DNA from: Falsihalocynthiibacter arcticus
GTDB lineage: Bacteria > Pseudomonadota > Alphaproteobacteria > Rhodobacterales > Rhodobacteraceae
Direction: 5' to 3'
Assembly: GCF_000812665.2 (NCBI RefSeq)
Contig: NZ_CP014327.1
Location: 3,935,501 to 3,999,500 of the forward strand
DNA: 64,000 nt
Shown: positions 28,163-37,903 of the stretch, one piece after another
How positions within the stretch are numbered: position 1 is the stretch's first letter
How the letters are laid out: every line of letters starts with the position of its first letter
Made by a program: the position numbers and the translations under genes
Notes under the pieces: generated by a model
Told to the model about the DNA's origin: nothing
Seen by the model: only the letters and a program-made list of their open reading frames with translations
The model's database searches: none

Positions 28163-30574
28163 CTAGTGTGCGACTGGGTGGTTCGGATTGCTGCTTTGAC
28201 TTGCAATTGACGCCAACCGCGCAGCTTCCTCGGCTTCTTCATCCCACAAAATCGGCTCCGGCTTAGAGACCAAAGCGTGTTTCAGAACTTCGCTCACATG
28301 CGACACCGGAATAATCGTCAAACCGTCTTTGACGTTGTTCGGAATATCCACCAGATCTTTTTCGTTTTCTGCTGGAATGAGAACGGTTTTCACCCCTCCC
28401 CTCAGCGCCGCCAATAGCTTCTCTTTCAAGCCACCAATGGGCAACACATTGCCGCGCAATGTGACCTCGCCGGTCATGGCGATGTCCTTTTTCACAGGGA
28501 TTCCCGTCAACACAGACACAATCGACGTCACCATGCCAACACCCGCGCTTGGCCCGTCTTTTGGAGTCGCGCCCTCTGGAACGTGCACGTGGATGTCGAT
28601 TTTCTCGAATACCGGTGGTTTCACCCCAATTTCGGGACTGATGGAGCGCACAAAACTACTCGCAGCTTCGATGCTTTCCTTCATCACGTCGCCCAACTTG
28701 CCGGTTGTTTTCATCCGACCCTTGCCAGGCAATTTAAGCGCTTCGATCGAGAGCAATTCACCGCCAACACTGGTCCAAGCAAGGCCAGTTACCACACCAA
28801 CTTGGTCTTCTTCTTCGGCCAAACCATAGCGGAAACGCCGTACACCAAGGAACTCAGACAGGTTGTCGGAGGTCACACGCACGATTTCTTCCTTTTTGCG
28901 CACGATCATGGTCACAGCTTTACGTGCCAATTTCGCCAACTCACGCTCAAGGTTCCGCACGCCAGCTTCCCGTGTGTAGTACCGCAAAATATCCATGAGC
29001 GCCCCATCTGTGACCTCAAATTCATTCTTGCGAAGACCATGATTTTTGATCTGCTTTGAGATCAAATGTTGCTTGGCGATCTCGGCTTTTTCATCTTCTG
29101 TGTAACCCGCAAGCGGAATGATTTCCATCCGGTCCAAGAGCGGACCCGGCATGTTATAGCTGTTCGAGGTTGTCAGGAACATCACATCAGAAAGGTCGTA
29201 TTCGACCTCAAGATAGTGATCCACAAATGTGGAGTTTTGTTCCGGATCAAGCACTTCCAGCATAGCAGACGCGGGATCGCCACGGAAATCTTGGCCCATC
29301 TTGTCGATCTCATCGAGCAAAATTAGCGGGTTCGACGTTTTGGCCTTTTTCAAAGCCTGAATGATTTTACCCGGCATGGAGCCAATATACGTCCGGCGGT
29401 GACCACGGATTTCGCTTTCATCGCGCACGCCGCCAAGGCTGATGCGAATGAACTCGCGCCCTGTTGCTTTAGCTACGGATTTCCCAAGCGAGGTTTTCCC
29501 GACACCAGGAGGGCCGACGAGACAGAGGATTGGCCCCTTCAGCTTCTTGCTGCGTTGTTGCACGGCAAGATATTCAACGATGCGTTCTTTAACTTTTTCG
29601 AGGCCATAGTGATCGTCGTCGAGCACCTTTTCCGCCCCCGCGAGGTCTTTTTTGACCTTGCTGCGCTTGTTCCACGGAATGGACAGCATCCAGTCGAGAT
29701 AGTTGCGCACAACCGTTGCCTCGGCCGACATTGGGCTCATATTTTTGAGCTTCTTGAGCTCCGCATTCGCCTTCTCGAGGGCTTCCTTGGAGAATTTGGT
29801 CTTGGCAATGCGTTCTTCAAGCTCTGCAACTTCGTCTTGTTCTTCGTCGCCGTCGCCCAATTCCTTCTGAATGGCTTTCATTTGCTCATTCAAATAGTAT
29901 TCGCGCTGGGTGCGCTCCATTTGAGTTTTGACGCGGGTTTTGATCTTTTTCTCGACCTGAAGCACGGACATTTCGCCCTGCATAAGGCCATAAACCTTTT
30001 CAAGCCGCACATCGATCGGCAAGGTTTCCAAAAGCTCTTGCTTTTGTTGGACTTCGATCCCCAAATGGCCGGCCACAAGGTCGGCAAGTTTTGCGCTATC
30101 CGAGGCGTCGGATACAGCGGCGAGCGCTTCTTCGGGGATGTTTTTCTTAACCTTTGCATAGCGCTGGAATTCTTCGCCAACCGAACGCACAAGCGCTTCA
30201 ATCATGTCTTCTTCGCCGGGGACCTCTTCAAGGAACTCCGCTGTTGCTTCAAAGAATTCAGCATTCTCAAGATATTCGTTAATGCGCACGCGCTGAATAC
30301 CCTCGACCAAAACCTTCACGGTCCCGTCGGGCAATTTCAACAGTTGCAGCACGTTGGCCAAAACGCCAACTTTGTAGATTCCATCGCTATCCGGATCATC
30401 CACAGCGGGATCGATCTGGCTTGCGAGAAGAATGTGTTTGTCATCGGCCATCACTTCTTCGAGGGCGCGGACAGATTTATCGCGACCAACGAAAAGCGGC
30501 ACAATCATATGTGGAAACACCACAATATCGCGCAATGGCAGTACGGGATAAGAGGAATTAAGTTGCTCGTGCAT
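28163..30574 (-). CDS. lon: ATP-dependent protease Lon
   Basis: An 803-residue cytosolic AAA+ protease. The N-terminal substrate-binding domain starts LPLRDIVVFPHMIVPLFVGR. The ATPase has GPPGVGKTSLGKS and ILLDEIDKMG. The peptidase domain has the Ser-Lys dyad in PKDGPSAGVGM and GGLKEKLLAA. The divergent-looking promoter about 80-100 nt upstream has heat-shock sigma features. No other gene seems to be cotranscribed. Confidence 0.97.
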   Translation of the reverse strand: MHEQLNSSYPVLPLRDIVVFPHMIVPLFVGRDKSVRALEEVMADDKHILLASQIDPAVDDPDSDGIYKVGVLANVLQLLKLPDGTVKVLVEGIQRVRINEYLENAEFFEATAEFLEEVPGEEDMIEALVRSVGEEFQRYAKVKKNIPEEALAAVSDASDSAKLADLVAGHLGIEVQQKQELLETLPIDVRLEKVYGLMQGEMSVLQVEKKIKTRVKTQMERTQREYYLNEQMKAIQKELGDGDEEQDEVAELEERIAKTKFSKEALEKANAELKKLKNMSPMSAEATVVRNYLDWMLSIPWNKRSKVKKDLAGAEKVLDDDHYGLEKVKERIVEYLAVQQRSKKLKGPILCLVGPPGVGKTSLGKSVAKATGREFIRISLGGVRDESEIRGHRRTYIGSMPGKIIQALKKAKTSNPLILLDEIDKMGQDFRGDPASAMLEVLDPEQNSTFVDHYLEVEYDLSDVMFLTTSNSYNMPGPLLDRMEIIPLAGYTEDEKAEIAKQHLISKQIKNHGLRKNEFEVTDGALMDILRYYTREAGVRNLERELAKLARKAVTMIVRKKEEIVRVTSDNLSEFLGVRRFRYGLAEEEDQVGVVTGLAWTSVGGELLSIEALKLPGKGRMKTTGKLGDVMKESIEAASSFVRSISPEIGVKPPVFEKIDIHVHVPEGATPKDGPSAGVGMVTSIVSVLTGIPVKKDIAMTGEVTLRGNVLPIGGLKEKLLAALRGGVKTVLIPAENEKDLVDIPNNVKDGLTIIPVSHVSEVLKHALVSKPEPILWDEEAEEAARLASIASQSSNPNHPVAH

Positions 30575-30878
30575 GTCTAGTCCTTATTATTAGCAAGAAG
30601 AAATGGCCCCGCTTGGCGGCAACCGGTATCTTCTCCGTGTCGGATTTATAGTTGGGGGCCTGTCCCCGAACTTTCAACCGTTTCCGGCAAAGCTTTGGGT
30701 AAGAATGCCTTTATGTGGGTCTTATTTCAAGGGCACAAACACGCGTGCCCTCAGGGTTTTCAGCCAAATTAGACGTTAATCCGCAGATATCCACGTTTTT
30801 TGGCAATAATCACGGGGACTTCACGAATTATTCACCTTCAGCACATTTTCGCGCAGGAGTTGAATCTTGAGGGCCCAT
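30575..30878. other. 304-bp intergenic region between tgt and lon
   Basis: No gene is apparent. It holds the heat-shock-like promoter of lon and a 7-bp inverted repeat (AGGGCAC 30730-30736 / GTGCCCT 30745-30751) that may end the tgt transcript, though it lacks a good T run. Confidence 0.5.
30652..30677 (-). promoter_or_regulatory. Candidate RpoH (sigma-32) promoter of lon
   Basis: On the minus strand TTGAAA (30677-30672) and CCCCAA (30657-30652) are separated by 14 bp, immediately followed by CTATAAAT. This fits the sigma-32 pattern, and lon is a classical heat-shock gene. The element lies about 80 nt upstream of the lon start codon. Confidence 0.55.
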
Positions 30879-32009
30879 CTAGAGCGGCTCAATGTCTCCT
30901 GCCGCCCGATCCTCGTGGAATTTCTTTTGGAACGCCTCAAAAGCGCCGACAGCAATTGCCGCGCGCATATCCGACATCAACTCTTGGAAATAGTGCAGAT
31001 TGTGCCACGTCAAAAGCATCCCCGAGATCATCTCTTGCGAGCGGAAAACATGGTGCAAATAGGCGCGGGAATAGTTGGAACAGGCGGGGCATGTGCAAGC
31101 TTCATCCAAGGGGCGTGGGTCATCCGCGTGGCGCGCGTTTTTGATATTAATCACCCCATTGCGCGTGAACAATTGACCCGTGCGACCAGAACGGCTGGGA
31201 AGGACACAGTCCATCATATCGATGCCCCGCGCCACGGCCCCAACGATATCATCGGGTTTACCGACGCCCATCAAATAACGTGGACGGTCGGTGGGCAACA
31301 TGTCGGGCGCATAGTCCAGCACCCCAAACATCGCCTCCTGCCCCTCGCCCACAGCAAGGCCGCCAACAGCATAGCCATCAAACCCGATCTCGCGCAGTTT
31401 TTCCGCGCTTTCTGCCCGCAAATCCTGCGTGACGCCGCCTTGTTGGATGCCAAACAACGCGTGGCCTGGACGATCGCCAAAGGCATCACGTGAACGTTGC
31501 GCCCACCGCATCGACATTTGCATTGATTTCGACACCTCGGCATCGGTGGCAGGTAATGCAGGGCATTCGTCAAAACACATGACGATATCGGAGCCCAATA
31601 GCTTCTGGATTTCCATCGAGCGCTCGGGTGTCAACATATGTTTGGAGCCGTCAATATGGGAAGAAAACTTAACCCCCTCCTCACTCATTTTACGTAGACC
31701 CGCGAGACTCATCACCTGAAACCCACCGCTGTCCGTGAGGATCGGCTTGTCCCAGTTCATGAATTTATGCAGGCCCCCCAAACGATCAATCCGCTCCGCA
31801 GTCGGGCGCAGCATCAAATGATAAGTGTTCCCCAAAAGGATATCCGCCCCCGTCGCCGCAACGCTTTCGGGCAACATTGCCTTGACCGTAGCCGCCGTCC
31901 CAACGGGCATAAACGCAGGTGTGCGAATATCACCGCGCGGCGTGGAAATCACACCCGTGCGGGCTTGTCCGTCGGTGGCTTGCAGATCAAAGGTGAACTT
32001 TTGCGTCAT
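30879..32009 (-). CDS. tgt: tRNA-guanine transglycosylase
   Basis: A 376-residue enzyme exchanging guanine-34 for the queuosine precursor in GUN-anticodon tRNAs, such as the two tRNA-Asp genes in this window. It shows [25 protein letters not shown] and the zinc site [16 protein letters not shown]. The frame is open to 32054, but [14 protein letters not shown] at 32009 is the typical start. No strong ribosome-binding site was seen. Confidence 0.96.
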   Translation of the reverse strand: MTQKFTFDLQATDGQARTGVISTPRGDIRTPAFMPVGTAATVKAMLPESVAATGADILLGNTYHLMLRPTAERIDRLGGLHKFMNWDKPILTDSGGFQVMSLAGLRKMSEEGVKFSSHIDGSKHMLTPERSMEIQKLLGSDIVMCFDECPALPATDAEVSKSMQMSMRWAQRSRDAFGDRPGHALFGIQQGGVTQDLRAESAEKLREIGFDGYAVGGLAVGEGQEAMFGVLDYAPDMLPTDRPRYLMGVGKPDDIVGAVARGIDMMDCVLPSRSGRTGQLFTRNGVINIKNARHADDPRPLDEACTCPACSNYSRAYLHHVFRSQEMISGMLLTWHNLHYFQELMSDMRAAIAVGAFEAFQKKFHEDRAAGDIEPL

Positions 32010-32126
32010 TTTGGCACTCGATTTGGATTCGGAACGGCCCCTTGTGGACCACAAAGCATGGAATTGGCCCTTGTAGGGAATTTACGTCGAATGCCAAGCT
32101 ATTTTCCCAAACAGGCCCCTTTGCCC

Positions 32127-32486
32127 TCAAGCTCTCGCAGTGACGGCCACCATTTGATCGAGCTTGGCGGCGCAAATGAAATCATTCTCCGACAATCCGC
32201 CCAACTCGTGACTGGTGAACAAAACCCGACAATACCCCCACCCAAAACTCACGTCGGGGTGGTGCCCCTGTTGGTCCGCCAAAAACGCCGCCGTATTGGC
32301 CATATAGACGGCCTTGGCAAATCCCTTGAACCTGTATTCGCGGGTCAAGCTTTTGCCATCGTCGGCCAACACCCACCCGTCCGCTAATTGCACCATCATT
32401 CCTTGTGCGACGCTCAATTCCATCGCTTCGCCAATCCCTTGGCAAGGCGCGCAGGACTTGTCACTCAACATGCAAACTTCCGTCAT
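32127..32486 (-). CDS. phhB: Pterin-4a-carbinolamine dehydratase
   Basis: A 119-residue protein of the PCD/DCoH family, with QQGHHPDVSFGWGYCRVLFTSHELGGLSENDFICAAKID-like sequence including the catalytic HHPD. It regenerates the tetrahydropterin cofactor used by phenylalanine hydroxylase, whose gene lies 21 nt upstream in the same direction. The N-terminal 25 residues are Cys-containing and less conserved. Confidence 0.92.
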   Translation of the reverse strand: MTEVCMLSDKSCAPCQGIGEAMELSVAQGMMVQLADGWVLADDGKSLTREYRFKGFAKAVYMANTAAFLADQQGHHPDVSFGWGYCRVLFTSHELGGLSENDFICAAKLDQMVAVTARA

Positions 32487-32507
32487 AATTTCGCTCCATA
32501 TCTGCGC

Positions 32508-33302
32508 CTAGGACACGGCTTTTTCTGGGTAAGTCGGAGCAAAGAGGCCCATGGATTGTGCGACTCGCACATCCGCCAGCAGATCGCGCTCCGACATTTC
32601 CTCCAGATCCTCAATCGATTGTATCACGAAATAGACTGGCTGATGAATATCAATCCGATAAGGGGTGCGCAGCACGTCGAGCAGGTTAAACTCACGCCGC
32701 TCTGGCACCTCGGAATTGACCGAATAAGCAAGCTCGGTGGGCGACGACGCCAGCCCTGACCCTAGAGCCTTCACGCCCTGCCCTTGCTGTAAAAGGCCAA
32801 ATTCAATCGAAAACCAATACAGTCGGATCAGCCAACTATAGTCCTTAACCTCGGCCTTTAGACCCGCTTTACCAATGGCCTGAGACACACGCGCAATCCG
32901 CGGATCGGCCAAAAGCGGCGTGTGCCCGAAAATCTCGTGAAAAATATCAGGCTCTTCGATGTAGTCGAAATCCTTGCGGCTACGAATAAACGAGGCCGCG
33001 GGGAAGTTTTTATCCGCCAACATTCCAAAGAATCGCCCAAAACCGATGAGTGCAGGCACGGGTGCCACTTGCCAACCGGTCAAGCCACGCAGCCGTTCGG
33101 AAACCTCGTTGCATTGCGGAACGCGATCATGTGGCAAATCCAAGACCTTTAACCCCCGCAGATACGGCTCGGCCATATGTCTGTGAACGGGCAACTCTTG
33201 GGCCGCATAAAGGTCGCGCCAAACGCCATCTTCTTCCTCAGAATATGCGATGTGCCCCTTTTCGTCGGGAATCTTTGCAGAATATGCACTCATTTTGGTC
33301 AC
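32508..33302 (-). CDS. phhA: Phenylalanine 4-monooxygenase
   Basis: A 264-residue monomeric bacterial aromatic amino acid hydroxylase converting Phe to Tyr with tetrahydropterin and Fe(II). Iron ligands lie in HEIFGHTPLL (two His) and WFSIEFGL (Glu). I use GTG 33302 rather than ATG 33293 because GAGGAGG lies 6 nt before the GTG but 15 nt before the ATG. Divergent from an Lrp-type regulator, with shared operator-like repeats. Confidence 0.95.
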   Translation of the reverse strand: MTKMSAYSAKIPDEKGHIAYSEEEDGVWRDLYAAQELPVHRHMAEPYLRGLKVLDLPHDRVPQCNEVSERLRGLTGWQVAPVPALIGFGRFFGMLADKNFPAASFIRSRKDFDYIEEPDIFHEIFGHTPLLADPRIARVSQAIGKAGLKAEVKDYSWLIRLYWFSIEFGLLQQGQGVKALGSGLASSPTELAYSVNSEVPERREFNLLDVLRTPYRIDIHQPVYFVIQSIEDLEEMSERDLLADVRVAQSMGLFAPTYPEKAVS

Positions 33303-33354
33303 TTGCTGCCTCCTCTTCGCTATAAGAAGGATTTCACAAACGAGGGGAAAAATC

Positions 33355-33402
33355 TTGCCTCAAACCTGCCTTTAGCGCAATAATGAGGCAAATTATCCCT
33401 CA
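33355..33402. promoter_or_regulatory. Inverted-repeat operator candidate between phhA and its Lrp regulator
   Basis: Half sites TTGCCTCA (33355-33362) and TGAGGCAA (33384-33391) are perfect inverted copies. A third, CCTCA (33398-33402), forms TGAGG-N9-CCTCA with the second. Repeated half sites on one face are typical for Lrp/AsnC octamers. The arrangement suggests autoregulation and control of phhA. Confidence 0.5.
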
Positions 33403-33432
33403 AACACCATAGTAGCTGGAAATTACCACCAA

Positions 33433-33894
33433 ATGGATGCTTTAGATTCCCACGACATCGCCATATTAGCCGCGCTCCAGCGTGATGGAAAAATGAGTCT
33501 GCAAGATCTCGCCCGCGAAGTGAACCTCTCGACATCCCCTTGTTGGCGGCGCGTTCGAAAGCTGGAGGAAAACGGCACAATTGCACAATATACCGCCATT
33601 CTGGACGCCCGAAAAATTGGCCTCAATACACAGGCCTATATTCATATTTCCCTTTTAGATCATACTCAAACGACAATAGACGCTTTTGATGCATTTGTTG
33701 CCCGCGAAGAACAAATCGTTGAATGTGCATCCATCACAGGCTCAGATGATTATTTGCTTAAAATCGTCGCAAAAGACCCAGAGGACCTTGAAACCTTCCT
33801 GATGAAAGGCATTTTAAGCCTCGGTATTGTGCGTTCGAGCACCACTCATTTCGTATTGCGCCAGAAAAAACAAAGCACCTTCCTGCCTTTATGA
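33433..33894 (+). CDS. Lrp/AsnC family regulator, probably of phenylalanine hydroxylation
   Basis: A 153-residue regulator. The N-terminal winged HTH is LDSHDIAILAALQRDGKMSLQDLAREVNLSTSPCWRRVRKLEENG; the C-terminal RAM domain contains ECASITGSDDYLLKIVA. It is divergent from phhA-phhB with inverted repeats between. Binding of an aromatic amino acid as effector is inferred from context only. Confidence 0.9.
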   Translation: MDALDSHDIAILAALQRDGKMSLQDLAREVNLSTSPCWRRVRKLEENGTIAQYTAILDARKIGLNTQAYIHISLLDHTQTTIDAFDAFVAREEQIVECASITGSDDYLLKIVAKDPEDLETFLMKGILSLGIVRSSTTHFVLRQKKQSTFLPL

Positions 33895-33993
33895 GCGTTG
33901 GGGAGTCCGGTCACAACATTGGGTACGAGCCCCTCTGGACGTTTGCTTCGTTATCCCTATATAATTGGTCAACTATTATAAATGAGGCCCAAA

Positions 33994-34359
33994 ATGGACG
34001 CGACTTCTCAATCCCCGATCGAAGGGGCTCCTTTGATCAAACCATCCAGTAGCGAACACGCGCTTTATGACTCGATTGTGGATGCGTGCCGCACAGTTTA
34101 TGACCCTGAAATCCCTGTAAATATTTACGATTTGGGTCTGATTTATACGATTGAAATCAATGAGGAAGGTGACACAAGCGTCATCATGTCCCTCACGGCA
34201 CCGGGATGTCCTGTGGCCGGTGAAATGCCCGGCTGGGTAGCCGAAGCCATCGAATCCCTACCCGGTGTAAAATCGATAGAAGTTGATCTCACATGGGAGC
34301 CACCCTGGGGTATGGAAATGATGAGCGACGAAGCACGCCTTGAACTTGGGTTCATGTAA
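33994..34359 (+). CDS. MIP18/DUF59 family Fe-S assembly protein (SufT-like)
   Basis: A 121-residue protein with the DUF59 signature VYDPEIPVNIYDLGLIY and the cysteine motif SLTAPGCPVAGEMPGW, followed by VDLTWEPPWG. SufT-type members help load Fe-S clusters. ATG 33994 is preferred because GAGG lies 7 nt upstream; an ATG at 33982 is in frame. An A-type carrier gene follows 48 nt downstream, supporting a joint role. Confidence 0.9.
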   Translation: MDATSQSPIEGAPLIKPSSSEHALYDSIVDACRTVYDPEIPVNIYDLGLIYTIEINEEGDTSVIMSLTAPGCPVAGEMPGWVAEAIESLPGVKSIEVDLTWEPPWGMEMMSDEARLELGFM

Positions 34360-34407
34360 CCCCATTTTTGTAGGGTACCACCTTAAGGATTTGAGTAGGA
34401 AAAGAAT

Positions 34408-34797
34408 ATGTTTGGCATTCCCGGTAAAAACGCGGTCACGATGACCCCTTCAGCCATCGCACAGATTTCGCGCTTGATGGCGCGGGACGGGTCAGAAGGG
34501 CTGCGCATTGGGGTCAAAAAAGGCGGCTGTGCGGGCATGGAATATACGATGGAATATGTGTCCGAATTAAACCCGCATGACGAAGTGATCCGCGAGGGCG
34601 ATGCCGTTGTGATGATTGCCCCAATGGCGCAAATGTTTCTTTTTGGAACCAAAATTGATTATGAAGTATCCTTGCTAGAAGCGGGTTTTAAATTCATCAA
34701 TCCCAATGTTGTAGACGCCTGTGGTTGTGGAGAATCGATAAAATTCGCGGACGTTGAAGAGATGGCCGCGCAAGGTTTGACAATTCCCGGAGCTTAG
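34408..34797 (+). CDS. A-type iron-sulfur carrier (HesB/IscA/SufA)
   Basis: A 129-residue carrier with the three conserved cysteines of the family: GVKKGGCAGMEYTM and DACGCGES. It would accept Fe-S clusters from a scaffold and pass them to apo-enzymes. It follows the SufT-like gene, so the pair may be a detached part of the suf system. The exact subfamily (IscA, SufA, ErpA) is not decidable here. Confidence 0.92.
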   Translation: MFGIPGKNAVTMTPSAIAQISRLMARDGSEGLRIGVKKGGCAGMEYTMEYVSELNPHDEVIREGDAVVMIAPMAQMFLFGTKIDYEVSLLEAGFKFINPNVVDACGCGESIKFADVEEMAAQGLTIPGA

Positions 34798-34952
34798 GGC
34801 TTCGGGTTTTCCCACTGGGATTTCAATCCGCTTTGCCCTCCTGCATTGAAAAAATTCTGCAGGTTTTAAAGGCCACACTTCCCAACCCCGTCTTGATCCG
34901 CTAGCAATCTCCTCGGCCCGTTATAACATTTAACCGACTGGAGACTGCCAAA

Positions 34953-35687
34953 ATGCGCAGAAAACTTGCCGCAGGAAATTGGAAAATGAACGGGATCGGT
35001 GCAAATCTGTCCGAGTTGGCTGACTTAGCGTCCCCCGAAAACATAGACGTTTTGATCTGTCCACCCACGCCTCTTGTGTCACGCGCGGCCCAAGCCAATG
35101 CCAAAATAGCAATCGGCGGCCAAGACTGCCACACCGCTCAAAATGGTGCGCATACAGGCGATGTATCGGCTGCAATGCTCGCCGATGCTGGCGCGACCTA
35201 TGTTTTGACGGGCCACTCAGAGCGGCGCACAGATCATGGCGAAAGCAATGCAATTGTTGCTGCTAAAACTGCGGCGGCGTGGGATCAAAACCTCATTGCT
35301 GTTATTTGCATTGGCGAAACTTTGGCGCAACGTGAGGCGGGTGAAACCCTCGCGGTTATTGCAGATCAACTGACCCATTCCACTCCAAATGCTGCGACGG
35401 GCGACAACACTGTGATCGCATACGAACCCGTATGGGCCATTGGGACTGGCCTTGTCCCAACCCTTGAGCAAATCGCAGAAGTCCATGATTTCATCCGCGC
35501 GGAACTTGCCAACCGCTTTGGCACAGAAACAGCGGAATCCATGCGCCTCCTGTACGGTGGCTCCGTAAAGCCCTCAAATGCTGAATATATATTCGCAACG
35601 TCTAATGTGGACGGGGCCCTCGTCGGCGGCGCTTCTCTCAAGGCATCTGATTTCAACGGGATTATTTCGGCCCTTTCTCTGGCCTGA
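34953..35687 (+). CDS. tpiA: Triosephosphate isomerase
   Basis: A 244-residue TIM-barrel glycolytic enzyme. It shows LAAGNWKMNG (Lys), TGHSERR (His), IAYEPVWAIGTGLVPT (catalytic Glu and loop 6) and LYGGSVKPSNA. Slightly short at the middle but complete. Confidence 0.97.
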   Translation: MRRKLAAGNWKMNGIGANLSELADLASPENIDVLICPPTPLVSRAAQANAKIAIGGQDCHTAQNGAHTGDVSAAMLADAGATYVLTGHSERRTDHGESNAIVAAKTAAAWDQNLIAVICIGETLAQREAGETLAVIADQLTHSTPNAATGDNTVIAYEPVWAIGTGLVPTLEQIAEVHDFIRAELANRFGTETAESMRLLYGGSVKPSNAEYIFATSNVDGALVGGASLKASDFNGIISALSLA

Positions 35688-35720
35688 CTTTAGACGAAAC
35701 ACGTCCTTACAAACGCAACC

Positions 35721-35781
35721 GCCGTGCCAGAGGCACGGCTACCGAATACCATGGGCGCGGCAGGTTTTGGCCTGCCGCGCC
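35721..35781. terminator. Two stem-loops between convergent tpiA and dctM
   Basis: An 8-bp stem with a 3-nt loop (GCCGTGCC aga GGCACGGC, 35721-35739) is followed by a perfect 11-bp GC stem (GGCGCGGCAGG / CCTGCCGCGCC, 35754-35781). There is no long T run, so they may stabilise or pause rather than be textbook terminators. Confidence 0.55.
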
Positions 35782-35794
35782 ACCGCATTTGCGG

Positions 35795-37189
35795 TTAGTT
35801 GGTGATAATTTCCGGCCCCATCATCAGATCAGGCAAGAAGGTCGAAATGATCGGCACATAGGTCACGATAATCAGGAAGACGAACAACACCGCAAGGAAC
35901 GGTAAGGCTGCGCGCACAACGCTCATCATCGGCATTCCCGCGACGCCAGACGTCACGAAGAGGTTCAGCCCAACTGGCGGTGTGATCATCCCAATTTCCA
36001 TATTCACGACCATGATGATACCCAAGTGAATAGGATCAATCCCAAGTTCCATCGCTATTGGAAACACCAGTGGTGCGACGATCATCAAAAGACCGGACGG
36101 CTCCATAAATTGCCCCCCGATCAGAAGGATCACATTCACGGCGACAAGGAACATAATGGGGCCGAATCCAGCCGCAAGTATCGCCTTAGCCACGTTTTGG
36201 GGTACTTGCTCGTCTGTCAAAACATGTTTCAGGATCAAAGCCATCGAAATGATGAACATCAACGTTACCGTCAACTTACCTGCCTCAAAGAGTGCATCTC
36301 GCGTGTCACGGTGGAAAAAAGCCGTCACGAGTGTGTGTGGTTTTTTCAGCAGGCTTTTGTTTTCACCTTCGCCTTCAACGGCCAAGGGTCCCATGTCGCG
36401 GTAAACGAAATTCGCGATTAAAAAGGCATAAACCGAGGCAACTGCGGCCGCCTCTGTGGGGGTAAATATCGCTGGATAAAGCCCGGGAACGCCATAAATC
36501 CCAAGCATGATAACCGCAATCAAGGACAAGCCCCAACCCGCCTCATGAAAGCTAGCCCCTACTTCACGCCAACCAGCCCATTCGCCCTTCGGCATGTTCT
36601 TGATGCGCGCCATGACATAGATCGCGATCATGAGCATAAAGCCCGCCATCAGGCCTGGAATGACCCCCGCAAGGAACATCCGCCCAACGGAAACATCCAC
36701 CGCAGCAGCATAGACAACCATCACAATTGATGGCGGGATCAAGATCCCAAGCGTTCCCGCATTACAAATCACGCCTGCCGCAAATTCCTTCGTGTAGCCC
36801 GCTTTGACCATCGCCCCGATCACAATGGAGCCAATGGCGACGACTGTCGCGGGGCTACTGCCCGAAAGCGCGGCGAAAATCATGCAGGAGAACACCCCTG
36901 CAATCGCCAAGCCGCCCCGCATATGCCCGACACAAGCAATCGAGAAGCGAATGATCCGCAGCGCGACCCCTCCTGTGGACATGAAGGTTGAGGCCAAAAT
37001 AAAGAACGGGATCGCGAGAAGTGTGCTGTGTCCCTCAAAGGCGCTGAACAATGTCTGTGCGACGGAGGCCATAGAGCTGTCTGAGAACCAGAGCAAAAAC
37101 AGCACCGAGCTCATGCCCAAAGAGACCGCAATTGGCACGCCGATCAACATCAGACCAACGACCATAATAAATAGAATTGAAACTTCCAT
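35795..37189 (-). CDS. dctM: TRAP transporter large permease
   Basis: A 464-residue polytopic inner-membrane protein (about 12 segments) of the DctM family. It carries the conserved AALSGSSPATVVAIGSI and ITPPVGLNLFV regions. It forms the transport channel with DctQ, driven by an ion gradient. Its ATG overlaps the dctQ stop by one base. Confidence 0.95.
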   Translation of the reverse strand: MEVSILFIMVVGLMLIGVPIAVSLGMSSVLFLLWFSDSSMASVAQTLFSAFEGHSTLLAIPFFILASTFMSTGGVALRIIRFSIACVGHMRGGLAIAGVFSCMIFAALSGSSPATVVAIGSIVIGAMVKAGYTKEFAAGVICNAGTLGILIPPSIVMVVYAAAVDVSVGRMFLAGVIPGLMAGFMLMIAIYVMARIKNMPKGEWAGWREVGASFHEAGWGLSLIAVIMLGIYGVPGLYPAIFTPTEAAAVASVYAFLIANFVYRDMGPLAVEGEGENKSLLKKPHTLVTAFFHRDTRDALFEAGKLTVTLMFIISMALILKHVLTDEQVPQNVAKAILAAGFGPIMFLVAVNVILLIGGQFMEPSGLLMIVAPLVFPIAMELGIDPIHLGIIMVVNMEIGMITPPVGLNLFVTSGVAGMPMMSVVRAALPFLAVLFVFLIIVTYVPIISTFLPDLMMGPEIITN

Positions 37190-37857
37190 TAGCCGTGCTC
37201 CCCAAGGCGTTCCCGCACTTCTGCGATTTCATCTTCAACTTCGTGGCTGGCCACAATCCGATCAATATCGCCCCGCCAAACCGAGACACCAACCTGAATA
37301 TAGCGGAATAACAACAAGGCCATAGACAGGGGAAGGACCATGTAGGGCACGAGGCGCGGTAATTTTTCATACGCGACGCCTTCGTTAAAAAAGCCCTCCA
37401 TCCAGCCTAGAAATGCGGGATGCGGGATGTCATTGGTTTCGTACCAGCCTTTGCCACGGAACGAGTCTTCAAACCCCAGTGGGAACCAGCGTCCGTTTGT
37501 GCCCGGAAGGTTGGCGAAGTTCGCCCAATAGTCCCACGCGCCTTTGAGCATCAAGAACGAGAAAACGATGCAAATTGTGATAGAAATCAGCGCCAACGCT
37601 CGGCGTCCTTTAGCTGGAAATAGATTGATAACGGCATCAACCCCCAGATGCGCGCCTTTTTTGACCGCATAGGATGCGCCGAGCAAGACAAGCCACCCAA
37701 AGAGGAAAACCGTCGACTCAAGCGCCCATAGAATGTTGCCGTCCATTTGGCGGACCACGACATTGGCGAATGTAATGAGGGTCATTGCCCCTAGAATAAT
37801 TGCGATTAACGTTTCTTCTATTTCATCAATTAGGCTTGTGCCTTTATTGGAATGCAT
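37189..37857 (-). CDS. dctQ: TRAP transporter small permease
   Basis: A 222-residue DctQ with four membrane segments, somewhat longer than usual because of an insert between segments 3 and 4 (ANLPGTNGRWFPLGFEDSFRGKGWYETNDIPHP region). The frame is open to 37995, but ATG 37857 has a purine/G-rich ribosome site directly upstream and begins MHSNKGTSLIDEIEETLIAI. Separated from dctP by an attenuator-like hairpin. Confidence 0.93.
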   Translation of the reverse strand: MHSNKGTSLIDEIEETLIAIILGAMTLITFANVVVRQMDGNILWALESTVFLFGWLVLLGASYAVKKGAHLGVDAVINLFPAKGRRALALISITICIVFSFLMLKGAWDYWANFANLPGTNGRWFPLGFEDSFRGKGWYETNDIPHPAFLGWMEGFFNEGVAYEKLPRLVPYMVLPLSMALLLFRYIQVGVSVWRGDIDRIVASHEVEDEIAEVRERLGEHG

Positions 37858-37903
37858 GTCCCCGCCCCCCTTTTTTGCCGCACTTACACGGAAATTTAGA
37901 TGG

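Noticed and set aside
29399-30580. 393-codon open frame opposite lon
   Set aside because: It lies entirely within lon on the other strand, is His/Phe-rich, and has no family-like motifs.
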